Source: Acinetobacter bohemicus ANC 3994 | GTDB lineage: Bacteria; Pseudomonadota; Gammaproteobacteria; Pseudomonadales; Moraxellaceae | Direction: 5' to 3' | Length of the DNA: 64,000 nucleotides | NCBI RefSeq assembly: GCF_000367925.1 | Contig: NZ_KB849175.1 | Span: forward strand, 1-64,000 | Part shown: in pieces, positions 32,529 through 40,194 of the stretch | How the letters are laid out: each line of letters starts with the position of its first letter | Position numbering within the stretch: position 1 is the stretch's first letter | The notes under the pieces: generated by a model | Databases searched by the model: none | What the model was told of the DNA's origin: nothing | The model's input: the letters and a program-made list of their open reading frames with translations, nothing else | Program-made: the position numbers and the translations under genes

Positions 32529-33137
32529 TTAATCATTTACCCCCACCGTACCAGTTTGCACGTCTCCCACCCGCTTGTAATAGGTAAATACCACACCACT
32601 TGAGGTGACTAAGCTCTCCATTAATTCAAAAGCTCTGGGCATTAAACCCTCAGCAAATAAACGTTTTCCTGTACCAAGGACAATAGGAAAAGTCATCAAA
32701 CACAGTTCATCAACCAAATCATGTTTAAAAAGTGTCTGTGCCATATTGGCACTGCCATGAACTTTGATATCGCCACCTTCTGAAGCTTTGAGCTTTTTCA
32801 CAGCATCAACATTTTTTAAAAAGACAGAATTTTTCCAGTCCGAGTGATCTAAGCTATTCGACATGACATACTTAGTGACATCATTGATTCCCGTCCACAT
32901 CTCAGCATGCTTTGGCCAAAAAGGCTCCCAAATCTTAAATGTGTTTTTTCCCAAAAGAATATCTGTGGACTGCATCCATTTTTGCATGATCCTATCGACC
33001 ACGTCGTCTGCATCAGCAAAATAAGGAGCAATCCAGCCACCATACTTAAAGTCGCCTGATTGATCTTCCTCTGGTCCGCCTGGTGCTTGAATAACACCAT
33101 CTAAAGTAATAAATTCCTGAACAATTATTTTTCTCAT
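32529..33137 (-). CDS. Dihydrofolate reductase-family protein (RibD C-terminal type)
   Basis: A 202-residue protein of the RibD C-terminal/DHFR-like reductase family (YwjB/YyaP type). Visible landmarks: EFITLDGVIQAPGG at the start, DILLGKNTFKIW, KVHGSANMAQTL and FPIVLGTGKRLF. These proteins bind NADPH; the substrate is usually unknown and they are not true folate enzymes. The gene sits alone between two 142-bp repeats that each contain a tRNA-Arg, which suggests it arrived by recombination at the tRNA locus. Confidence 0.88.
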   Translation of the reverse strand: MRKIIVQEFITLDGVIQAPGGPEEDQSGDFKYGGWIAPYFADADDVVDRIMQKWMQSTDILLGKNTFKIWEPFWPKHAEMWTGINDVTKYVMSNSLDHSDWKNSVFLKNVDAVKKLKASEGGDIKVHGSANMAQTLFKHDLVDELCLMTFPIVLGTGKRLFAEGLMPRAFELMESLVTSSGVVFTYYKRVGDVQTGTVGVND

Positions 33138-33213
33138 ACCCTGTCTTCATTTTATTTATTCTGTAGCTGAGTGCTTATTTTTATCATTCAATTTCTTTCA
33201 ATTCTATAAATTT

Positions 33214-33247
33214 CAGACACAAAAAAACCGCAACATGTGCGGTTTCT
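33214..33247 (-). terminator. tRNA-Arg terminator, copy B
   Basis: Minus-strand stem AACCGCAC...TTGCGGTT with T7 and GTGTCTG, ending the tRNA-Ser/Arg/Arg operon. Confidence 0.82.
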
Positions 33248-33278
33248 TCCGATTTTACATCTCTCGATGTGTTCAAGT

Positions 33279-33355
33279 TGGTGCGCTCAGAGAGATTCGA
33301 ACTCCCGACCCCTTAGTTCGTAGCCAAGTGCTCTATCCAGCTGAGCTATGAGCGC
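33279..33355 (-). tRNA. tRNA-Arg (anticodon ACG), copy 2
   Basis: A 77-base cloverleaf identical to copy 1; last tRNA of the Ser-Arg-Arg operon. Confidence 0.97.
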
Positions 33356-33403
33356 GTACTTGAGTTGCTTTTCAGCATTCGTTACATTTACGTTTAACTT
33401 GAT

Positions 33404-33480
33404 TGGTGCGCTCAGAGAGATTCGAACTCCCGACCCCTTAGTTCGTAGCCAAGTGCTCTATCCAGCTGAGCTATGAGCGC
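33404..33480 (-). tRNA. tRNA-Arg (anticodon ACG), copy 3
   Basis: A 77-base cloverleaf identical to the other two; 48 bases upstream of copy 2 and 15 bases after tRNA-Ser. Confidence 0.97.
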
Positions 33481-33495
33481 ATTTCAAGTTATTCG

Positions 33496-33587
33496 TGGCG
33501 GTGAGGGAGGGATTCGAACCCTCGGTGGGCTTTAAGACCCACGCTCCCTTAGCAGGGGAGTACCTTCAGCCACTCGGCCACCTCACC
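33496..33587 (-). tRNA. tRNA-Ser (anticodon GCT)
   Basis: A 92-base class II tRNA with a long variable arm and encoded CCA; the anticodon stem-loop CCCCTGCTAAGGGG gives GCT. First gene of the tRNA operon. Confidence 0.96.
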
Positions 33588-33600
33588 GTAACGAGCCGCC

Positions 33601-33629
33601 ATAATACAAACTAAAGCCTACTTCTTCAA
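33601..33629 (-). promoter_or_regulatory. Promoter for the tRNA-Ser/Arg/Arg operon
   Basis: Minus-strand -35 TTGAAG, 17-base spacer, -10 TATTAT, followed by a GC-rich discriminator (GGCGGCTCG) typical of stringently controlled stable-RNA promoters. Confidence 0.75.
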
Positions 33630-33854
33630 GTCACATTTGAAAAAATTCTTGTTTTTTTAATCAATCATCTATTTTTTGAACAATTTAGCCCTTTTTACTG
33701 CCCTTTCCGGCAATTTTTTAGTCGCTATGCCTGTGAAATATTTGGCGGCACGCTAAAATCCGATCTAAAAACACAATATTGCAATCATTTACGTGCAGTA
33801 TCACGCTGCATGACTTATGCTAATCCTATCTTCTGACATGAAGCCAAAGACATT

Positions 33855-36290
33855 ATGAAAAATTGGGTCGATCCTGAAGCTAAAGCTGAAGCTGAGCGTT
33901 ATGACAATCCTATTCCAAGCCGTATTCTAATTTCAGAAACGATTGAAAAATTACAAGCACCACAGTCTCATTCAGATTTAGTGGAACACTTCAATATTGC
34001 AGATGAACGAAGCATAGAAGCACTCAGTCACCGTTTAAGTGCCATGGTGCGCGATGGTCAGTTGATGAAAGATGGATTTAAATTCCAGCTCGCAACCAAC
34101 CAACCGACGCATGAAGGCACGGTCTATATCAACTCAAAAGGTTTAGGCTCAGTCAACATTGCCGATCATGATGATATTGTATTGCCTGAACGTGAACTGC
34201 GTTTGGTGTTTAATGGTGACCGCGTAAAAGTGCGTCAAACTTCTGTTGACCGCAAAGGTAAACCTTGGGGTTTTATTACTGAAGTCGTGCAACATCGTGT
34301 CAAACAGATTATTGGTAAAGTGGCGATTTACGATGGTGAATACTTTATTCAACCTGCAAATCCAAATGCCCACCAACCGATTACCTTAGAAAAAGAACTG
34401 ATTGAACATGCTCAGGTTAAAGTCGGCGACTCTGTTCGTGTCGCAATTGATGACTACCCAACGCGTGAAGAATTACCGACTGGGCACATTGTGCAATCTA
34501 TGGCGGACAAAGCGGATACTGAAATTATTATTCCGCAAACCATTTTAGAATTTGGTTTGCCGTATGAATTTCCAGAAGAAGTGATCCGTGATGCAGAACA
34601 CTTTAAAGAACCCAATGCACAAGACCGTGAAGGTCGCATCGATTTACGTGATTTAGCACTGGTCACCATTGATGGTGAAGATGCGCGTGACTTTGATGAT
34701 GCAGTTTATGCAGAAAAACGTCCGGGCGGTGGTTATCGTGTCGTGGTTGCCATTGCTGACGTGAGTCATTATGTGCGTCCTGACAAACCTCTTGATGATG
34801 AAGCAAGAGAACGTGGAACCTCGGTATATTTCCCACACTTTGTTTTACCGATGTTGCCTGAAGCGCTGTCTAACGGATTATGTTCACTCAATCCGCATGT
34901 CGACCGCCTTTGTATGGTGTGTGATCTGAATTTATCGCGTGCAGGTAAAGTGACTGGATTTAAATTCTATCCATCGGTGATGCATTCCAAAGCACGTTTA
35001 ACCTATACGCAAGTTGCACAATATTTTGATGGTGACAGTGCAGCGATCCCTGAAGATCGCGACGTGCGTAAATCCATTAATACCTTGTTCCAGCTTTATC
35101 AAGTACTTAAAGGTTTACGTGCGCAGCGTCATGCGATGGAATTTGAAACCGTCGAAACCTATATGACCTTTGATGAGCTTGGCGGCATTAAAGAAATTTT
35201 GCCACGTTCACGCAATGAAGCGCATAAGCTAATTGAAGAATGTATGTTGCTGGCCAATGTTGCCGCAGCAGAATACGCCTTAGAAAATGACATTCCGATG
35301 TTATACCGTGTGCATGAGCCACCTGAATTTTCACGTATTCAGAAAGTTCGTGAGTATGTGAAATTGTTAGGTTTGCCCTTCCCTGAACAGCCAACACAAA
35401 AAGATTATCAAGCCGTCATTGAAGCGACCAAAGAGCGTATTGATGCGCCAAGTATTCATGCCGTGTTATTACGTTCCATGATGCAAGCCTACTACGGCGC
35501 AAACAATGCTGGACATTTTGGTTTGGCCTATGATGCCTATACCCACTTCACTTCACCCATTCGTCGTTACCCAGACTTGTTGTTGCACCGTGCCATTAAA
35601 GCCCATTTAAAACAAAAGCCATCTCCACTTTCAGGAGCCGCTTTAGATGATGCGGGTGAACATTTCTCGCAAACCGAACGTCGTGCCGATGAAGCTTCTC
35701 GCTCTGTAACCACATGGTTAAAATGTCACTATATGCAGCAGCATTTAGGTGAAGAATTCATTGGTATCATTAGTGCCGTGGCTGAGTTTGGTTTATTCGT
35801 GACACTCAAAGATCTCTATGTCGATGGCATGATTCACGTCAGCCAATTAGGCGATGACTTCTTTGTTTATGATCAAGCCAGTCAAAGCCTCGTTGGCCGT
35901 GGTCGTGGTCAAAGCTTTAGTCTTGGCGATGAAGTCAAAATTAAAGTTGCAGCAGTGAACCTAGATGATCGTAAGATTGACTTTGAATTGTTGCAACAAA
36001 TGACCCATGCCGGTCGTGCGATTCGTAGCCGTGCTCCTCGTGTTGCGGCAAAACCTGCGCGTGAATCTAAAGAAGAAGTTTTCACGCCACGCGCTAAAGC
36101 CGTAGTCAGTGAAGATGGCGAACAGCCGATTCGTAAGAAAAAGCCAAAAACTAAATCACCGTCTGTTGCGAAAAAGTCAGATAAAAAGCCTTCGGCAAAA
36201 TCTGATGTAAAAGCCAAAGATAAAGACAAAGTGAAGAAAAAATCTAAGCCAAAAAAGAAAAAATCCAATGCTAAAATAAAGCAGGATTAA
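33855..36290 (+). CDS. rnr: Ribonuclease R
   Basis: Processive 3'-5' exoribonuclease that degrades structured RNA and helps in rRNA quality control and trans-translation. 811 residues: N-terminal helix-turn-helix, two cold-shock/OB domains, the RNB catalytic domain with the metal-binding Asp cluster in DGEDARDFDDAVYA (about residue 275-285), an S1 domain (GIISAVAEFGLFVTL...VDGMIHVS), and a Lys-rich tail of about 80 residues. The ribosome binding site is weak. Single gene with its own terminator. Confidence 0.96.
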   Translation: MKNWVDPEAKAEAERYDNPIPSRILISETIEKLQAPQSHSDLVEHFNIADERSIEALSHRLSAMVRDGQLMKDGFKFQLATNQPTHEGTVYINSKGLGSVNIADHDDIVLPERELRLVFNGDRVKVRQTSVDRKGKPWGFITEVVQHRVKQIIGKVAIYDGEYFIQPANPNAHQPITLEKELIEHAQVKVGDSVRVAIDDYPTREELPTGHIVQSMADKADTEIIIPQTILEFGLPYEFPEEVIRDAEHFKEPNAQDREGRIDLRDLALVTIDGEDARDFDDAVYAEKRPGGGYRVVVAIADVSHYVRPDKPLDDEARERGTSVYFPHFVLPMLPEALSNGLCSLNPHVDRLCMVCDLNLSRAGKVTGFKFYPSVMHSKARLTYTQVAQYFDGDSAAIPEDRDVRKSINTLFQLYQVLKGLRAQRHAMEFETVETYMTFDELGGIKEILPRSRNEAHKLIEECMLLANVAAAEYALENDIPMLYRVHEPPEFSRIQKVREYVKLLGLPFPEQPTQKDYQAVIEATKERIDAPSIHAVLLRSMMQAYYGANNAGHFGLAYDAYTHFTSPIRRYPDLLLHRAIKAHLKQKPSPLSGAALDDAGEHFSQTERRADEASRSVTTWLKCHYMQQHLGEEFIGIISAVAEFGLFVTLKDLYVDGMIHVSQLGDDFFVYDQASQSLVGRGRGQSFSLGDEVKIKVAAVNLDDRKIDFELLQQMTHAGRAIRSRAPRVAAKPARESKEEVFTPRAKAVVSEDGEQPIRKKKPKTKSPSVAKKSDKKPSAKSDVKAKDKDKVKKKSKPKKKKSNAKIKQD

Positions 36291-36298
36291 TTCTGAAA

Positions 36299-36327
36299 TA
36301 AAGAGAGCTTCGGCTCTCTTTTTTTTT
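36299..36327 (+). terminator. Terminator after rnr
   Basis: AAGAGAGC-TTCG-GCTCTCTT with a run of nine T, a very stable UUCG-type tetraloop. Confidence 0.92.
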
Positions 36328-36356
36328 GAACGGCTTTTATTTTTAAGGATTAAAAT

Positions 36357-37032
36357 ATGCCTGCATTTAAAAAAAACTGAAATTTTTATTATCATCGGAC
36401 AAATCATCGATGATGCTTTACTCATCCAAGATTCTATTCATCGAGATCAGATTGCAACTCAATTGATTGAGAAATTTACAGATTTAATCAAAAATATTGC
36501 GACTAGTTATAAAAATCACGATTTGATCAACGTCTCTGGAAATTTAGTTGATTGGTTTTCTGCGGAATTGACTAAAAAAAGTGTTATTTCGAAAGATTGG
36601 CAAAATAAATATAAACAAGAACGAGAGAAAGTAGGTAAAAGAGAAATCACCGTTTATAAAAGTATTTATTCATTCCCTTTAGAAGAAAATATTTCTACTC
36701 AAGAAATGAGCCCATTGTTAGAGGGTAATCTTAAAACCATTATCGTCAATGCTTTTGAGCGCAATCCTATTGCAAGAAAACAATGCTTAGAATTTTATGG
36801 AACATGATGTTTGTGCTGTGGTTTTGATTTCTATAAAACTTATGGCGTAATTGGTCAAAACTATATACATGTCCATCATATTATCCCTATATCGAAAATT
36901 CGAAAAAACTATCAAGTCGATCCCATTAAAGATCTAATTCCACTTTGTGCAAATTGTCATGCAATGATACATCGTACAACACCAGCACTTTCTATCGATA
37001 AACTAAAAGAAATCATAAAACAATATCATTAG
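36357..37032 (+). pseudogene. HNH endonuclease, broken by frameshift and nonsense codon
   Basis: A gene opens at 36357 with AAGGA seven bases upstream, but runs into TGA after seven codons. Skipping one base in the A8 run at 36369-36376 restores a long frame (KKTEIFIIIGQIIDDALL...), which is stopped again by TGA at 36805-36807 and then continues to 37032. The last part is a clear HNH nuclease: CLCCGFDF, HVHHIIPIS and PLCANCHAMIHR hold the two zinc Cys pairs and the HH...N...H active site. McrA-like HNH proteins with this layout cut DNA, often modified or foreign. Two independent lesions argue for a true pseudogene rather than only a sequencing slip. Confidence 0.8.
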
Positions 37033-37098
37033 CCTTGATTTCCCTGCTCACAAGCCCTACATCTACTACTAAGTTTATAAATGAAATGGCGTATAGAA

Positions 37099-39138
37099 AT
37101 GACTTTAGAAAAGGCGACTTTGCCGGTTCCACAATTTGATCAAATTCAACTTGCCGATTTAAAAAAACAAATTGAACAAGCCATTCAGCAAGGGCAAAAA
37201 TTTTTAGCAGATTTAACCGAAGTCCCTGAAAGTGCTCAAGCACAACTGGCGGTACTCAAACAAGTAGACACTCTCGAAAATAATATGAGTGAAGCTTGGG
37301 GAGTACTTTCACACCTCAATGCAGTCATGAACAATGCCGAAACCCGCGAACTCTATCAGTCACTTTTACCCAGTCTAAGCGAATACTATACAACGCTTGG
37401 TCAACATACGGCATTGTATCAAAGCTATCAACATGTGCATGATGCTTCACTATTTAGCACCCTGCCTGCTGCACAGCAAAGTGCAATTAAATTGGCACTG
37501 CGCGACTTCAAACTATCAGGCGTTGCTTTAGAGGGGGAAGCGAAAAAACGTTTTGCAGAAATTTCTGCACGTTTGTCACAGCTTTCTTCTGATTTTTCCA
37601 ACCATGTTCTGGATGCCACGCAAGCTTACTTTAAACCACTGACTGAAGATCAACTCAAAGGTTTACCACAAAGCAGCGTCGACCTACTTAAACAATATGG
37701 TCAGCAACGTGAACTTGACCAAGCCGTAGCCACTTTAGATATTCCCTCTTATCTTGCCATTATGACCTATGCAGCTGACCGTGCCTTGCGTGAAGAGCTG
37801 TATAAAGCCTACACCACACGCGCATCAGATCAATCTGAACAGACTGAATTTGACAACACCCAGGTCATGGAAGAAATCCTAAGCCTACGTCAAGAAATGG
37901 CGCAGCTTCTGGGTTTCAACAACTATGCCGAACTCTCACTGGCCAGCAAAATGGCACCCGATGTCGCAACGGTCGATCAATTTTTGGTTGAACTTGCAGA
38001 ACATGCCCGTGCGCCTGCGGAAAGAGAAATTGCCGAACTCAAAGCGATTGCACAACAAGATAATATTCTCGATTTACAACCTTGGGATACAGGTTACTAT
38101 TCTGAAAAGCTGAAGGTTCAACAATTTAATTTATCCCAAGAATCATTAAAACCCTACTTTCCTGCACCCAAAATTCTGCAAGGTTTATTCAGTATTGTAA
38201 ATCGTTTATACGGGATCAATATCGTGCAGCGTGAAGCGCCTGTTTGGCATCCCGATGCACATTACTTTGAACTAGAAGATCAAGGTACGGTGGTGGGTGG
38301 TTTTTACTTTGACCTGTATGCACGTAGTGGCAAACGTGGTGGCGCATGGATGAGTGGCTTCCGCTCACGTATGCAAACTGAAAATGGCATACAAAAACCC
38401 ATTTGCTATATGGTCTGTAACTTCACGCCTGCTGTGGGTGATCAACCTGCACTGCTCTCTCACGATGAAGTGAATACCTTATTCCATGAATTTGGTCATG
38501 GCTTGCATCATATGCTGACCGAAGTAGATCATATTGCGGTGGCGGGTACACACGGTGTCGACTGGGATGCAGTGGAGCTACCAAGTCAATTTATGGAATT
38601 TTGGACTTGGGATCATGAAAGTTTAGATTTACTCAGTGAACACATCGAAACCAAACAACATTTACCGCAAAACTTACTGAAAGCTTTGCTAGATGCACGT
38701 TTCTTCCAATCAGGCATGCAAACCCTGCGTCAAATTGAATTTGCCTTATTTGATTTATCTATTCACAAGCACAATCCAGCTTTAACTGCCGCACAAGTGC
38801 AAGCCACATTGGATGATATTCGTCAAAAATATGCCGTTGCACCGACAGCAAGCTACAACCGTTTTCAGCATAGTTTTAGCCATATTTTTGCCGGTGGTTA
38901 TGCCGCAGGTTATTACTCGTATAAATGGGCTGAGGTTTTAGCCAGCGATGCCTTTGACCGTTTTGAAAAAGAGGGCGTTTTTAATACGCAAACTGGAAAA
39001 GAGTTCCGTCAATTTATTCTAGCAGTTGGCGGAAAAGATACAGCGCTTGATGCGTTTATCAATTTCCGTGGACGTGAGCCAAAAATAGATGCTTTATTAC
39101 GCCATCAAGGTTGGACGAATGCCTCTAAAAACACTTAA
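37099..39138 (+). CDS. prlC: Oligopeptidase A (M3 metallopeptidase)
   Basis: Cytoplasmic zinc endopeptidase that degrades oligopeptides, including signal-peptide fragments. About 679 residues. The zinc motif HEFGH is at about residue 463 in TLFHEFGHGLHHML, with the third ligand Glu about 25 residues on. E. coli PrlC is 680 residues. The start at 37099 fits the family; 37081 is an in-frame alternative, and neither has a good ribosome binding site. It is followed by yheV after 35 bases, a conserved pairing. Confidence 0.93.
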   Translation: MTLEKATLPVPQFDQIQLADLKKQIEQAIQQGQKFLADLTEVPESAQAQLAVLKQVDTLENNMSEAWGVLSHLNAVMNNAETRELYQSLLPSLSEYYTTLGQHTALYQSYQHVHDASLFSTLPAAQQSAIKLALRDFKLSGVALEGEAKKRFAEISARLSQLSSDFSNHVLDATQAYFKPLTEDQLKGLPQSSVDLLKQYGQQRELDQAVATLDIPSYLAIMTYAADRALREELYKAYTTRASDQSEQTEFDNTQVMEEILSLRQEMAQLLGFNNYAELSLASKMAPDVATVDQFLVELAEHARAPAEREIAELKAIAQQDNILDLQPWDTGYYSEKLKVQQFNLSQESLKPYFPAPKILQGLFSIVNRLYGINIVQREAPVWHPDAHYFELEDQGTVVGGFYFDLYARSGKRGGAWMSGFRSRMQTENGIQKPICYMVCNFTPAVGDQPALLSHDEVNTLFHEFGHGLHHMLTEVDHIAVAGTHGVDWDAVELPSQFMEFWTWDHESLDLLSEHIETKQHLPQNLLKALLDARFFQSGMQTLRQIEFALFDLSIHKHNPALTAAQVQATLDDIRQKYAVAPTASYNRFQHSFSHIFAGGYAAGYYSYKWAEVLASDAFDRFEKEGVFNTQTGKEFRQFILAVGGKDTALDAFINFRGREPKIDALLRHQGWTNASKNT

Positions 39139-39173
39139 ACTAAGCACCTTAGATTGATCAGAAGGTAAGTCAG

Positions 39174-39392
39174 ATGGCTATTAAACGTCGTTTCATCGCA
39201 GGTGCAAAATGTCCCAAATGTGAAGCGTTAGATCGAATAGTCATGCTTAGCTCTGGTGACGATGAATGGATTGAATGTATCGAGTGTGGTTATAGCGAAA
39301 ATCGACCAACGCAGGTCGACGAACCACAAATACCGGAAGTTGCGGATGAAATCGGTGTCATTCAATTCAAACCTCGTCAACCAAAATCATAA
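39174..39392 (+). CDS. yheV: YheV-type zinc-ribbon protein
   Basis: A 72-residue protein with a four-Cys zinc ribbon (C13-x2-C16 and C35-x2-C38 in CIECGY), start MAIKRRFIAGAKCPKC typical of YheV. Function unknown. AGAAGG lies upstream. Same order (prlC-yheV) as in enterobacteria, and a further membrane-protein gene follows after 10 bases. Confidence 0.88.
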   Translation: MAIKRRFIAGAKCPKCEALDRIVMLSSGDDEWIECIECGYSENRPTQVDEPQIPEVADEIGVIQFKPRQPKS

Positions 39393-39402
39393 AGGTTTAT
39401 AA

Positions 39403-39837
39403 ATGACGTTAGATCAAAGAAATAGCCCAACACTTTTATTGGGCATTATTGGGGGCTTAGTTGCAATCATTGTGCTTTTTTTGGCATATCAATGGTTTTT
39501 TTCAACCTCGAGCAAAGCAATTCCTGAACATGAAGCAATCAGCTTAGAAACGCCAGCAAAACCGGCTGCTACTGAAGTCAAATCGACTGAAGCAGAGCCA
39601 GTCATAGATGAAAAGACCATTCAATTGGTCGATGAAAAGATTCTAAAAGCACCTGTTCCAGAAAATGAATCATTGCTCAAAGAAGAAGTGGCTAAACTTG
39701 ACGATATTCAAAGCCAATTGAATGAGCAAGAAAGCATGCTCAAAACACAACACACCGATGCTGATGACTTAATTGCACTCAAAGAAGAACAAATTAAATT
39801 ACTTGAAGCTCAGCTGAAAAAATCCAACTCAAATTGA
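39403..39837 (+). CDS. Single-span membrane protein with coiled coil
   Basis: A 144-residue protein: short N-terminus, one membrane helix (LLGIIGGLVAIIVLFLAYQWFF), an acidic Ala/Glu-rich linker and a C-terminal helical region of charged heptads (DIQSQLNEQESMLKTQH, LIALKEEQIKLLEAQL) likely to form a coiled coil. No family recognised. AAAGG precedes the ATG, and the 10-base gap to yheV indicates co-transcription with prlC-yheV. Confidence 0.78.
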   Translation: MTLDQRNSPTLLLGIIGGLVAIIVLFLAYQWFFSTSSKAIPEHEAISLETPAKPAATEVKSTEAEPVIDEKTIQLVDEKILKAPVPENESLLKEEVAKLDDIQSQLNEQESMLKTQHTDADDLIALKEEQIKLLEAQLKKSNSN

Positions 39838-40151
39838 AGCATGGCTTTATCTTTTCTCAAAGGCTCAGCCATAGTGATTCATCTGCTGAATTTACCCATA
39901 TAGTTCAGCAGATGTCAGAAGCAATAAAACCAATATTAGAATTTTATTCACATCACCCTATGCGGTAGTCAAGTGGATCTCATCTCGTTGATAAAGAAAA
40001 AACTCTCTGTTCCGCCATTTTGTCAGTTTGTTTATTTTCCAACCGCCCATATTCAATAAGTGCATCAAATTTTAAACTAAAAAACTGTCTTTTATTCCTA
40101 CCTTCTCGACATCTTCATTTCGATGCTTCCAATGCTTTAACAGATCAAATC
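39838..40151. other. Gene-free spacer with an isolated hairpin
   Basis: About 310 bases without a convincing gene. It contains a perfect 11-bp inverted repeat, CATCTGCTGAA and TTCAGCAGATG (39880-39914, 13-base loop), not followed by a T tract. It might be part of a 3' UTR, a small RNA or a protein site. Confidence 0.5.
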
Positions 40152-40178
40152 AAAAAAAGCACCCGAAGGTGCTTTTTC
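40152..40178. terminator. Bidirectional terminator
   Basis: AAAGCACC-CGAA-GGTGCTTT with A and T tracts on either side, 17 bases past the TRAP permease stop. Confidence 0.88.
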
Positions 40179-40194
40179 TTATGCGCTTATAAAA

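Larger units (their letters stand above)
33214..33355 (-). repeat. 142-bp direct repeat, copy B (tRNA-Arg plus terminator)
   Basis: Second copy of the repeat at 32139-32280, here at the end of the tRNA-Ser operon. Confidence 0.85.

Noticed and set aside
32139..33355. The tRNA-Arg repeats as attachment sites of a classic genomic island
   Set aside because: The segment is about 1 kb with no integrase or phage gene, so only a small recombination islet is claimed.
36805..36807. TGA in the HNH gene as a selenocysteine codon
   Set aside because: No selenocysteine insertion hairpin was seen, and the gene is also frameshifted upstream; plain nonsense is simpler.
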